Assembly: GCF_026340465.1 (NCBI RefSeq)
Contig: NZ_JAPEPC010000001.1
Coordinates: 7,431,745-7,495,744 of the forward strand
Direction of reading: 5' to 3'
Origin: Streptomyces sp. NBC_01306
Lineage (GTDB): Bacteria > Actinomycetota > Actinomycetes > Streptomycetales > Streptomycetaceae
DNA: 64,000 nt
The notes under the pieces were generated by a model. It was not told where the DNA came from, did no database searches, and was given only the letters and a program-made list of their open reading frames with translations. Each line of letters opens with the position of its first letter. Position 1 is the stretch's first letter. Both the position numbers and the translations under genes were made by a program. Positions 40,701 through 49,775 of this stretch are shown one piece after another.

Positions 40701-43520
40701 TCAGAGGGTGGGATCGTCGAATTGGTCAAGGAGGGCTTCCACGGATGTGTCGCTCGTCGCAGCAGGGGCGCCGTTGTGCAGCGGTTGTTCGGTCCAGATG
40801 ACCTTGCCGCCCGGGGTGTACCGTGTGCCCCACCGTTGGGCGGACTGCGCCACCAGGAACAGTCCACGTCCGCCCTCGTCCGTGGTCGCTGCTCTGCGTA
40901 CCCGTGGTGAGGTGCTGGAGCCGTCCGACACCTCGCAGATCAGGCTGCTGTCGTGCAGCAGCCGCACCCTGATCGGCGGCGAGCCATACCGGATGGCGTT
41001 GGTGATCAGCTCACTGAGGATGAGTTCCGTGGTGAACGCGATGTCCTCAAGTCCCCACGCCTGCAGTTGCACCCCGCACTCCGCACGGACCGGGGCCACC
41101 GCCGCCGGATCGGGCTGCACCTCCCACTGCGCCACCCTGGAGGGCTCGAGCAACCGGGTGCGTGCGACCAGCAGTGCGATGTCATCGGCCGGGTGCGCCG
41201 GCAGCATCGCGTCGATCGCCGCCTGACACGTCTCCTCCGGAGTACGCCCCGCCCCCTCCAGCGCCCGGTGCAGCAGGTTTAGCCCGGCGCCGATGTCCCG
41301 GTTGCGGTTCTCGATCAGCCCGTCGGTGAACAGCACAAACCGAGAGCCTTCGGGCAAGCGCAATTCAACGGTTTCGAAGGGGTGGCTGCTGCCCAGGCCG
41401 AGAGGCGGCGAAGCAGGCACTTCCGGAGAGGTGACGGTCCCGTCGGGATGCACCACCGCCGGTCCCGGGTGTCCTGCTCGCGCAGTCACGCATACTCCCG
41501 TGACCGGGTCGTAGATCGCGTAAAGGCAGGTCGCCCCCGTGACCGCTTCGCTTTCGTGGCCGTGCGGCCCGTCGTCAACGCTCTCGTCGCTGTCGATGCG
41601 GGTGACCAGGTCGTCCAGGCGTCCGAGCAACTCGTCCGGCGGCAGATCCAGGGCGGAGAAGTTCTGTACCGCGGTGCGCAGCCGCCCCATCGTCGCCGCC
41701 GCATGCAATCCGTGTCCCACGACGTCGCCGACCACCAGCGCCACCCGGGCACCCGACAGCGGGATGACGTCGAACCAGTCCCCGCCCACGCCGGCTTCCG
41801 CCGGCAGATACCGCCAGGCCACCTCCAGCCCGTCCTGTTTCGGTACCCCTCGCGGCAGCAGACTCCGCTGCAGGGTTACCGCCATCGCGTGCTCCCGGGT
41901 GAAGCGGCGGGCGTTGTCGATGGCCACCGCCGCCCTCGCCACCAGCTCCTCCGCGAAGGAGAGGTCCTCTTCCTTGAACGGGGGCGAATCCCCCGTGCGC
42001 CAGAAGTTCGTCGTCCCCAGCACCACACCACGCGCCTGGAGCGACACCGTCACCAGCGAATGCACTCCGCGCTCCAGGGCCATACCGGCCCCGTCAGGGT
42101 CCTCTTCCCACCACCCCCGGGCCTGCCGCAGGTCGTCCTCCAGCACTGCCCGCCCTGTCTCCAGGGCCCGAGCCTGCGGAGCCGCCGGCGAGTAGGTGAT
42201 CAGCTCTCCGACCGGGTAGAGCCCCTGCCGCTCCTGATACCCCCCACTCACTACCGTTCGGCGCATATCCGCCGCCCTGGCCGGCTCCTCGCCGCGCTCC
42301 ACCAACTCCAGCAGATCGACCGTGACGATGTCGGCGAACCGCGGGGTCGCCACATCCGCCAGCTCCTGTGCGGTGCGCACCACGTCCAGCGTTGTGCCGA
42401 TCCGCTCGCCCGCGTCGTACAGGAGCTTCAGCCTCTCCCGCGCCACCTCCGCACGTCCGGTGACCGACGCCAGCTCTGTGGTGTCGCGCAACGTCACCAC
42501 CCAGCCCGCCTGACCGCCGTGCGGGGCGGTAGGGCGCATGTTGACCGCCAGCAATCGGTCTCCTGCGAGATGCACCTCATCCGTGGCCGGCTCACCCGAC
42601 GCCAGCAGCTGTGCTGTCTCCGTATCCAGCTGCAGCTCCCCCAGCTGTCGCTGCTCCGCGTCCACGGGTAGCTCGAGCAGCCGCCGCGCCTCGTCATTGG
42701 CCAGCATCAGCTGTCCGTCGGCACCGATGATCAGTACTCCCTCCCGGACTGCATGCAGCACCGCGTCATGGTGCTCGTACATGCGCGTCATCTCCGCCGG
42801 CCCCAGACCGTGCGTCTGCCGACGCAACCGCCTGGCCACCAGCGCCGCCCCGGAGGTGGACAGGGCCAGCGCGGCCGCCCCGGCGCCGAGGATGATCGGC
42901 AGTTCCCGTCCGGACAGGTTGCTCACATACCGGACCTTGATCCCGGCGGACACCAGGCCGACGACCGAGCCGCGGTCATCGGTCACCGGGACCACCGCCT
43001 GGATGACCGGCCCTCTGTCCGCCGGCAGAGGAAGCCCGCTGGCCCGCTCGATGGTGGTGTGGCCTTCCAGCGATGGTTTGATGGTGCCGACGAACTTCTT
43101 CCCGATTTGATTCGGGTCGGGGTGCGTATAGCGAATTCCCTTAGTGTTCATGACAACGATGTCGCTGACGCCTGCCCGCTTCCGGGCTGCTTCGGCACGC
43201 GGCTGAAGCACTGCCGTCGGATTCCCGCTGCGCAATGCCTGGACCGTGCCCGGGGCGTTCGCGAACGTCTCCGCCGCCGTCAGTGCCTGAACCTCGGCTT
43301 CCCGCGTGCTGTCACGCCTCGACTGGAGCACCAGGGCCGTCACCGCGGCCGCAACCAGCAGCGCCACGATCACGACCTGCAAAACGAACACCTGCCCGGC
43401 GGCGCTGCGCAGATTCAGCAGAGAGCGCAGCCCCGGGCCCGCGGACTCACCCCGATCAGACGCAGGGCCGGGGAAGAGACGGTGTCGGATATGCCTTTTT
43501 GGGCTAGAAAGTCCCTTCAT
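40701..43520 (-). CDS. SpoIIE-family phosphatase with PAS, GAF and HATPase domains
   Basis: A 939-residue membrane regulator. It has a transmembrane helix near residues 42-66 (FVLQVVIVALLVAAAVTALV), an extracytoplasmic sensor of CitA/DctB type to about 195 (VVMNTKGIRYTHPDPNQIGK), and a second helix near 205-225. A PAS domain (AVREGVLIIGADGQLMLAN) is followed by a GAF domain near 370-545. The PP2C/SpoIIE phosphatase has GGDWFDVIPLSG, GDVVGHGLHAAATMGRLR and VLFTDGLIENRN. A C-terminal HATPase_c_2 has ELITNAIRYG and DEGGRGLFLVAQ. Such proteins control anti-anti-sigma switches in Streptomyces stress responses. Confidence 0.9.
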   Translation of the reverse strand: MKGLSSPKRHIRHRLFPGPASDRGESAGPGLRSLLNLRSAAGQVFVLQVVIVALLVAAAVTALVLQSRRDSTREAEVQALTAAETFANAPGTVQALRSGNPTAVLQPRAEAARKRAGVSDIVVMNTKGIRYTHPDPNQIGKKFVGTIKPSLEGHTTIERASGLPLPADRGPVIQAVVPVTDDRGSVVGLVSAGIKVRYVSNLSGRELPIILGAGAAALALSTSGAALVARRLRRQTHGLGPAEMTRMYEHHDAVLHAVREGVLIIGADGQLMLANDEARRLLELPVDAEQRQLGELQLDTETAQLLASGEPATDEVHLAGDRLLAVNMRPTAPHGGQAGWVVTLRDTTELASVTGRAEVARERLKLLYDAGERIGTTLDVVRTAQELADVATPRFADIVTVDLLELVERGEEPARAADMRRTVVSGGYQERQGLYPVGELITYSPAAPQARALETGRAVLEDDLRQARGWWEEDPDGAGMALERGVHSLVTVSLQARGVVLGTTNFWRTGDSPPFKEEDLSFAEELVARAAVAIDNARRFTREHAMAVTLQRSLLPRGVPKQDGLEVAWRYLPAEAGVGGDWFDVIPLSGARVALVVGDVVGHGLHAAATMGRLRTAVQNFSALDLPPDELLGRLDDLVTRIDSDESVDDGPHGHESEAVTGATCLYAIYDPVTGVCVTARAGHPGPAVVHPDGTVTSPEVPASPPLGLGSSHPFETVELRLPEGSRFVLFTDGLIENRNRDIGAGLNLLHRALEGAGRTPEETCQAAIDAMLPAHPADDIALLVARTRLLEPSRVAQWEVQPDPAAVAPVRAECGVQLQAWGLEDIAFTTELILSELITNAIRYGSPPIRVRLLHDSSLICEVSDGSSTSPRVRRAATTDEGGRGLFLVAQSAQRWGTRYTPGGKVIWTEQPLHNGAPAATSDTSVEALLDQFDDPTL

Positions 43521-43576
43521 GGCTACTTCCTAGCACTGTCTTCTGCCCCGCAGCGTGCACGGTACCGTCGCGACAC

Positions 43577-43732
43577 ATTTGCAGAGGAGCTGTCCTGTCC
43601 AACTGTCCCGAGCTCGACGCGCTCACCGGACACGTCCGGCCCTTTGCCCAGATGCTCACCGGGCGCCAGGGCGAACGGCTCCCGCAGTGGCTCGATGCCG
43701 TACGCAAGGACGACTTGCCCAGCCTGCACTCT
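43577..43732 (+). pseudogene. ISL3-family transposase remnant
   Basis: About 50 codons matching the C-terminal part of Streptomyces ISL3 transposases: NCPELDALTGHVRPFAQMLT, GRQGERLPQWLDAVRKDDLP, SLHS. The reading is cut at 43733 where the IS6 element begins, so this is an older element interrupted by a younger one. Confidence 0.65.
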
Positions 43733-44595
43733 GGCGCTGTCACGTTGGCTGACAGGGTGGGAGGATCCTCGGGCTGGTCACGGTGGAGGGGGTCGTCCGT
43801 GGAGGGCATGTCGCCGTCGTGCAAGGGGCACCGGTATCCGGTCGAGGTGATCTCGCACTGCGTGTGGCTGTACTTCCGGTTCCCGCTCAGTTTCCGCGAG
43901 GTCGAGGAGCTGATGCTGGAACGCGGCGTGATCGTCTCGTACGAGACGGTCCGCCGCTGGTGCCTGAAGTTCGGTCAGCAGTACGCCAACGGACTGCGCC
44001 GCCGGCGGCCCCAGCCCGGCGGCAAGTGGCATCTGGACGAGGTCTTCATCAAGATCATCGGTGAGCAGAAGTACCTGTGGCGGGCTGTCGACCAGGACGG
44101 CAACGTGCTGGACATCCTGGTGCAGAGCCGCCGGGACGCGGCTGCGGCCAGGCGCTTCTTCCGTACGCTGCTGACCAAGACGGGCGGGGTGCCGCGGGTG
44201 ATCGTCACGGACAAGCTCCGCTCCTACGGCGCGGCCCACCGCGAGGTCATGCCCTCCGTCGAGCACCGTTCCCACAAGGGCCTGAACAACCGGGCCGAGA
44301 ACAGTCATCAGCCCACCCGGCAACGCGAACGGGCGATGAAATGCTTCCGCAGCGTGGGCGCCGCGCAGCGTTTCCTGTCCGCGTTCAGCGGCATCTCACC
44401 CCACTTCCGGCCCCGCCGTCACCTGATGACCGGCACCCAACACCGCGCCGAAATGACCGTCCGCTTCACCATCTGGGAGCAGATCACCGGCGTCACCGGC
44501 CGGCCTGCCGCCGCCTGAGCCCAGGGCCGGCACCCGGCCCCACCACACCTCGACACACCGTCAGACACCCGCACACCCAACAACGTGACCACGCC
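43733..44595 (+). mobile_element. IS6-family insertion element
   Basis: An 863-bp element with imperfect terminal repeats: left GGCGCTGTCACGTTG at 43733 and right GGCGTGGTCACGTTG, read inward from 44595, matching at 13 of 15 positions. One intact transposase gene lies inside. No target duplication could be confirmed, because the flanks are an ISL3 remnant on the left and unassigned sequence on the right. Confidence 0.75.
43799..44518 (+). CDS. IS6-family transposase
   Basis: A 239-residue DDE transposase. Catalytic residues are visible as Asp in KWHLDEVFIKI, Asp in VIVTDKLRSYGAA, and Glu in NNRAENSHQPTRQRERAM. It also has the N-terminal helix-turn-helix region HCVWLYFRFPLSFREVEELM, SYETVRRWCLKFG. 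The GTG start at 43799 has GGAGGGGG upstream. Full length is as expected for the family (about 230-240 residues), so it may be active by replicative transposition. Confidence 0.9.
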   Translation: MEGMSPSCKGHRYPVEVISHCVWLYFRFPLSFREVEELMLERGVIVSYETVRRWCLKFGQQYANGLRRRRPQPGGKWHLDEVFIKIIGEQKYLWRAVDQDGNVLDILVQSRRDAAAARRFFRTLLTKTGGVPRVIVTDKLRSYGAAHREVMPSVEHRSHKGLNNRAENSHQPTRQRERAMKCFRSVGAAQRFLSAFSGISPHFRPRRHLMTGTQHRAEMTVRFTIWEQITGVTGRPAAA

Positions 44596-44885
44596 GTCGC
44601 TGGCGAACCGGAAGAAGGCCCAGGGAAGTGGTGGGCTGGAGTGCGGGATCGCGATCCGCATGCCGAGTGGCAATGTCCGGGTGACCGGTCTGGAGGGCGT
44701 TCTCCAGGACGGTGTGGCGTCTGGGAAATGCGTGGTCAACCGGGCTCATGTCGGGCACCGGATCCCACTGTGCACGCCCACGGCGCACAACGGGGGGACC
44801 CCTCCGGCGGGGCCGGGGGCGAACGAAGGAGGTGGTCCGGCCCCGTCTTCAACGGGTCACGCGGCAACGGGCGATGCGACCGGGC

Positions 44886-46577
44886 TCAGAAACGGTCCGG
44901 TGCACGCTCCGGGAGCGGAGACCCGGGAAGCAGGTCCCGCTTCTGTTTCTTGCGCCCCTCCGGGACCGAGCCAGCCGTCGCCTCGCAGGTCACGTCCTTC
45001 GCCGGGAGCTTCCCCGTGCGCAGATAGTCGGCGACCGCGTCGTCCGTGCACGCGTTGCCGTTCGGGTAGACGCCGTGGCCCTCGCCGCCGAGGACGGTGA
45101 CCATTTTCGAGCCCTTCAGGTCGGCGTGCATGGCCCGGCCACTGGGCAGCGGGGTCTGCGGGTCCCACTCGTTCTGGACGATCAGGGAACCGACGCTGTT
45201 GTTCACCTTGGTCGCCGGTTCCACGGACTCGCCCCAGAACGCACAGGGCTTGACGCTGGACGCGAAGTCCCCGAATAGCGGGTAACGGCCCTTGTCCTGC
45301 ACGGCGTCGCGCCGGTAGCTGTCAGGGTCGCGGGACCAGGCGGCCGAGTTGTCGCCGCACACGATGGCCAGAAGGCTCGCCGTATCATTGTCGGACGGCG
45401 CCTCGGCGGCACCAGCGGCGGCGCCTCCCGTACCAGCGGCGTCGGCGGCGGCGCCTGCCGGACCTGCCCCTTCGGCTCCGGCGAACGCCGCGAGCTTCTT
45501 CGTGGAGGCGGACTTGCCTGCTGCTGCCTTCTTCAGCTCCACGACCCCCTCAGTGGCGTACTCCGGGGTGAAGACCGCCGAGCGGATACCGCTCCGGAGG
45601 TCATCACCGGTGTTCGGCTGCCCGTCCACCACGATGGGCTTCTCGTCGGCCTGCGCGACCAGGTCCCAGAAGGTCCGGTCGACCTTCTTCGGGGTGTCAC
45701 CGAGGCCGTACTTCTCCGAACGGTCGGCGGCCCACTCGGTCCACCGGTCGAACGCCGGCTCGGCGCCCTTCGCCCACCACTGGATCATCCCCCGCCAGGC
45801 GCGCGCCGGATCGACCGCGCTGTCCAGCACGAAACGGTCGGCCCGGCCCGGGAAGAGCTGGGTGTAGACGGCGCCCAGGTAGGTGCCGTACGAAGTGCCC
45901 ATATACGAGATCTTCTTCTCGCCGAGGACAGCCCGGAGCAGATCCATGTCGCGCGCGGTATTGCGCGTGGTGATGTACGGGAGCGTGCCGCCCGCCTTTT
46001 CCCCGCACTTGTTCGCGACGTCACGTGCCCAGGCGACGTCCTTGTCGAACTTCTCCTCCTTGTACGGTCGCAGCCAGTCCTCCTCCTCCGGCTTCAGGTC
46101 ACAGGAGACCGGGCTGCTCTCTCCCACACCGCGCGGGTCGAAGCCGATGAGGTCGTACTTCTGCCGCACGGACTCGGGCAGCCTGTCCTGCAACCCCATC
46201 GGCATGTAGCGCCCCTGCATTCCCGGGCCGCCGGGGTTGGAGAACAGGACACCGTGCCGCTTGCCGGGCGCGGTGCTCTTGATCCGGGATATGGCCAAGT
46301 CGATCCGCTTGCCCCCGGGAGCCCGGTAGTCCAGCGGAACCTTGATCGTGGCGCACTCGAACTCCGCCGGAGAGTCGGCGTCGCACCGCTTCCACTGCGG
46401 CTTCTGCTTCGCATAGCGGCCCAGCGCGCCCCTGGCGGCGGACGGCTCGGAGGCCGGGGCAGCGGTCGACGAAGCGGCGGTGGCCGGAGCAGCGGTGGCC
46501 GTCGAGGTGGCGAACGCGGGGGCCAGCATCGCCGTGACACCGACAGCCAACAGGGGCACGAGACATCTTCTACGCAT
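44886..46577 (-). CDS. secreted S33-family tripeptidyl aminopeptidase-like hydrolase
   Basis: A 563-residue alpha/beta hydrolase. The N-terminus MRRRCLVPLLAVGVTAMLAPAF is a signal peptide, followed by an Ala/Thr-rich linker. The core has FSNPGGPGMQGR (oxyanion loop), GFDPRGVGESSP, and the nucleophile elbow MGTSYGTYLGAVY. The C-terminal part has IVQNEWDPQTPLPSGRAMH (Asp) and GGEGHGVYPNGNACTDDAV (His). This is the architecture of Streptomyces Tap/SlpD/SlpE mycelium-associated peptidases. A poly-Ala insertion near residues 365-395 is a flexible loop. GGAAGGAT precedes the start. Confidence 0.9.
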   Translation of the reverse strand: MRRRCLVPLLAVGVTAMLAPAFATSTATAAPATAASSTAAPASEPSAARGALGRYAKQKPQWKRCDADSPAEFECATIKVPLDYRAPGGKRIDLAISRIKSTAPGKRHGVLFSNPGGPGMQGRYMPMGLQDRLPESVRQKYDLIGFDPRGVGESSPVSCDLKPEEEDWLRPYKEEKFDKDVAWARDVANKCGEKAGGTLPYITTRNTARDMDLLRAVLGEKKISYMGTSYGTYLGAVYTQLFPGRADRFVLDSAVDPARAWRGMIQWWAKGAEPAFDRWTEWAADRSEKYGLGDTPKKVDRTFWDLVAQADEKPIVVDGQPNTGDDLRSGIRSAVFTPEYATEGVVELKKAAAGKSASTKKLAAFAGAEGAGPAGAAADAAGTGGAAAGAAEAPSDNDTASLLAIVCGDNSAAWSRDPDSYRRDAVQDKGRYPLFGDFASSVKPCAFWGESVEPATKVNNSVGSLIVQNEWDPQTPLPSGRAMHADLKGSKMVTVLGGEGHGVYPNGNACTDDAVADYLRTGKLPAKDVTCEATAGSVPEGRKKQKRDLLPGSPLPERAPDRF

Positions 46578-47892
46578 GTAATCGATCCTTCCGGTCGCAT
46601 GTTCGGACAGGAATGATCATTCAGGTGGAGTACGCCGGAATCGTCAGCCGAGCGGCCCCAACTCCCCTCCGACCTGGGCGTGACGCACCGCGGCACCTGG
46701 TCCCTGGGTCGTAGTACCGGATATGGAGCACACCCGGCACGCGGCGGCCGACGGGAACCAGGCGGGGGTGAGGTACCACTGCCGTGCGTCGTTCATGTTG
46801 TCGCGCAGTGGCGGCCCTTGATCACGTCCTGGTTGTGCGTACAACGTTGCCCCACAGGACGCGCTGGTCGCCATTGGCCACCTTCAGCGGCGCTCGGCGA
46901 GCGGCTCTGCAACGTCCCGGCGTGACCCCGAGGTGGCTGCGGGCCCGCACCTGGAGCGGCAGGGAACTCGGCGTCACCGCCTGCCGGCTGTGCCCATGTC
47001 ACGAACGCTCCTCCTAGAGGATCCGATTTCAGGTCGAGCCACTCGTAGGTCCTATAGGTGCGGAATCCCACGACTTCCCCCGCGCCTCACCTGTGCTCTA
47101 CGGCACACGTGAAAAGGCGGGGGGTCCGGGGGACACCGGCACCTACACGGTGAGTAGTGGTCGACACCGGTCGGCCCCGTCACAAGCAGCAGCGCGTGCC
47201 CGACCCGTCTTCAACCCCGAGCCCCGTTGGCTCGCGCACTGCTCACCGCGCACGCGGCCATCGTCATGCTGACGGCCGCTCTCGTGGGGGCAGTCGCTGG
47301 AGTACTCACCGGCTACAGCACTGATAACACCGCCAGCGCTGTTCTTGCGGGGCTTGACGCCGCGGGATTGAGCGTGCCCATCCTGCACCACCTGATCGGA
47401 GGCTGAGCCCGGGCGGCACGGGCGGCACAGGGACCCGCCGCGCGCACGGCCCCAAGGGGCAGTGGGGTACTGGACTCTGGTCGTGCGCGACCGCAACAGT
47501 CAGGCCAGGGGGAGAGTGACTGAGTGATGATGCCGCCCAGTTCGCGGGGTGGATCCGTCTCACCTGGTTACCCTCGGCGAGAGAGGTAGCGTCACGAGTC
47601 CGAGGCCTTGTGCCCTTCCGTAAGGCCGCAAGAGCATCCCCAGAAATGGGCATGCGCTCACTCACCCGCCTCACCACATAGGACACGGTCTTCGACCAGC
47701 ACCTGAACTGATCCTGTTCGAGCGAGACTTGAGCGAGGCCCGAGTCAGGAGGACTCCTGGCGGTACGCCCCCGGCCTGCGCTCCTGGTCTCCCACCCCTC
47801 TCTCCCGACGTGAAGAAACCCGACACCTGCTCCGCGCCGAAACGGCTCATCCAGCCGAAAAACTCATCTCAACGCCAGGTCTTGAGCCGGGA
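46578..47892. other. 1.3-kb stretch with little coding evidence
   Basis: No complete gene is seen on either strand apart from one possible small protein at 47227-47406. Frames such as HVLVVRTTLPHRTRW (plus, about 46825) look protein-like but have no start or family. The stretch is probably decayed sequence between the peptidase and the monooxygenase. Confidence 0.4.
47227..47406 (+). CDS. possible small membrane protein (59 aa)
   Basis: The frame LARALLTAHAAIVMLTAALV, GAVAGVLTGYSTDNTASAVL, AGLDAAGLSVPILHHLIGG resembles small Streptomyces two-helix proteins. Only a TTG start without a ribosome site is available, so the 5' end may be lost or shifted. Confidence 0.3.
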   Translation: MARALLTAHAAIVMLTAALVGAVAGVLTGYSTDNTASAVLAGLDAAGLSVPILHHLIGG

Positions 47893-48990
47893 TCAGGCAG
47901 AGGGCGCGGTGTTGATCATCCAGTGAGTGAAGGCGGCGTAGCGCTCGGCGGACTCGGCGGCTCCATCGGCGTGCTCGATCGCGGCGGAGTGCTGACGCAC
48001 CTCTTCGAACCGGGACCGGCGTATGCTCTCGTAACGGCCGAGGGCGGTAGCCGTGGCGCATCCCTTCGCCAACTCGGCACGCAGCACTCCGGCGTCCTCC
48101 ATGCCCAGGGTGCCGCCCGCCGCGATGTGCGGGGACAGGCCATGTGCGGCGTCCCCGATCAGGGCGACCCGGTCCGTGGTCCAGCGCCGCAGCTCGGGGA
48201 CGAGCATGATCTGGTTCTCCAGGATGGATTGCTCCGGCGTCGCGGCGATCATTTCCAGGAGCTCGTCGTGCCAGCCGGACTCGGCCACGTTGCCGGCCCG
48301 AAGAAGTGCCCGGTCCCTCTTGCTACCGACCAGTTCACCAGCGTCGAACTGGCCCACCCACCACATGGTTTGGCCCGGCGCGACCCGGGTGTAGCCGCCT
48401 CGGGTCCGCGCGTGCCCGATGGTGACAAACGTGCCGTCCGGCCGCTCGTCCCCGGATGGCAGCACTGCCCGCCAGGCGAAGTTGCCGGGCTGTGCGACTG
48501 CCGCGCTGCCGGGCTCGAGAGCGGTGCGCACGTCGGAGTACACACCGTCCGCACCGATCAGCAGATCCGCCCGCAGCGGCGCACCGTCGGCGAGGTGCAC
48601 TTCCACGTGTGTGTCGTGCTCGGTGAAGCCGGTGACGTGTGTTCCCAGTCGGATCCGGTCCCTTCCGACGGTGTCGGCGAGGAGGTTGTTCAGGTCCGGC
48701 CTCGGCACCATGAGGAACTGGTGGGCGGCCGGATCGTAGCCGGCCGCGCGCATCGGGTGTCCGGCGGCGTCAAGGAAACGGGCCTCAACGGTCTCACTTA
48801 TGCTCCGGACGTCGTCGCCGACGCCCAGGGTGTCCAACTCCCGCAGCGCGTTGGGCCACAGGGCAATACCGGCCCCGGCGGCCCGTACCCGCGGCGCGTG
48901 CTCCAGCACGATGACCTCATGCCCGATCAGCCGCAGCGAAGCCGCGGTGGTGAGCCCGACCAGGCCCGCTCCCACGATCACAGTGCGCAT
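47893..48990 (-). CDS. FAD-dependent monooxygenase (PHBH-type)
   Basis: A 365-residue class A flavin monooxygenase. It has the dinucleotide loop MRTVIVGAGLVGLTTA (residues 1-16), the substrate-side GAGIALWPNALREL, the DG motif LLIGADGVYSDVR near 155, and the second FAD motif ALIGDAAHGLSPHIAAGG near 280. The ATG at 48990 has GGAGG 7 bases upstream. Such enzymes hydroxylate aromatic or polycyclic compounds with NAD(P)H and oxygen. A palindromic operator lies upstream, but the regulator expected beside it is missing. Confidence 0.9.
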   Translation of the reverse strand: MRTVIVGAGLVGLTTAASLRLIGHEVIVLEHAPRVRAAGAGIALWPNALRELDTLGVGDDVRSISETVEARFLDAAGHPMRAAGYDPAAHQFLMVPRPDLNNLLADTVGRDRIRLGTHVTGFTEHDTHVEVHLADGAPLRADLLIGADGVYSDVRTALEPGSAAVAQPGNFAWRAVLPSGDERPDGTFVTIGHARTRGGYTRVAPGQTMWWVGQFDAGELVGSKRDRALLRAGNVAESGWHDELLEMIAATPEQSILENQIMLVPELRRWTTDRVALIGDAAHGLSPHIAAGGTLGMEDAGVLRAELAKGCATATALGRYESIRRSRFEEVRQHSAAIEHADGAAESAERYAAFTHWMINTAPSA

Positions 48991-49114
48991 CGTTCCTCCC
49001 CTTGCCATCCAGTACTGCCGTGGCGAGATCGGCCGACGACTGGGAGGACGGGCAACCAGGCACCCGCCGGCCGGAAGCGGCAAAGCTCATTCTCTTCACC
49101 CAGGGAACGTAACA

Positions 49115-49125
49115 CTAACGGTTAG
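49115..49125. promoter_or_regulatory. palindrome upstream of the monooxygenase
   Basis: CTAAC-G-GTTAG, with an additional CTAACGATTACG nearby. The AT-rich form fits a TetR-type operator in the promoter, 125 bases before the start codon. Confidence 0.5.
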
Positions 49126-49364
49126 CTTTTCCTAACGATTACGCTTATGTGTGACGGACGCCGTTGATCGGCCGGGCCGAGCCCCCGTAGGGCTCTCGTT
49201 TGCTCGACGGTGGCCATGAGTTCCCAGACCAGCCGCTCATACAGAACTGCCGTGGCGGTGCCGGAGACCACGACGTCGAGCACCGGTTGCAGGCCACGCC
49301 CTTGAGCTACCGGCCCCGCAGGGTCCCGGTTCGGCCGGGAAACGGCCCTCGTGACTCAGCGGGC

Positions 49365-49538
49365 GAGGGAGCGGGCTACATGAACTCACCTGGCCTGCAC
49401 ACGCCCGCCCAGATCGCCGCCTGGCGCACCGTCGCCGACGCCGTCCACCAAAACGGCGGACGCATCGTCGCGCAGATCATGCACGCCGGACGCATCTCCC
49501 ACCCCGACAACAAGCACCACGCCGAAACCGTCGCCCCC
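49365..49538 (+). pseudogene. Old Yellow Enzyme (alkene reductase) remnant
   Basis: A 58-codon piece, GYMNSPGLHTPAQIAAWRTV, ADAVHQNGGRIVAQIMHAGR and ISHPDNKHHAETVAP, matches the family segment between the FMN-binding strands, including the QIMHAGR strand. Both sides are missing. The right side is cut exactly at the end of an IS5-type remnant. Confidence 0.7.
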
Positions 49539-49540
49539 AG

Positions 49541-49608
49541 GGCCTGTCTTCAAAGGGTCATATCCACATCAGGATTGACGCGATGGTGAGTGCCGCTTCG
49601 TATGTGCG
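49541..49608 (-). pseudogene. IS5-type element end with transposase tail
   Basis: The minus strand reads RTYEAALTIASILMWI followed by a stop, the typical tail of Streptomyces IS5 transposases. Next to it lies the element terminus GGCCTGTCTTCAAAGG at 49541-49556, abutting the alkene reductase remnant. Confidence 0.6.
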
Positions 49609-49775
49609 TTCTCTCGGTTTTGTGTCAGTGGAGTGGGAGACAGCGGGGCTTGAGGGTGTTGATGCTGGTCGTGGGTTGTTTCGGGGCTGAGGGGTCGCTG
49701 TCCTGGAGGTGAGAGATCCACGGGGCATCGTTGTCGTGGAGCGTTATCGTGTGAGGGTGACGCTGTGTCAGTTTC

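Noticed and set aside
46578..47226. Protein-like minus and plus frames in the 46.6-47.2 kb gap
   Set aside because: There is no start with a ribosome site, there are internal stops in the plausible frames, and no family is recognised.
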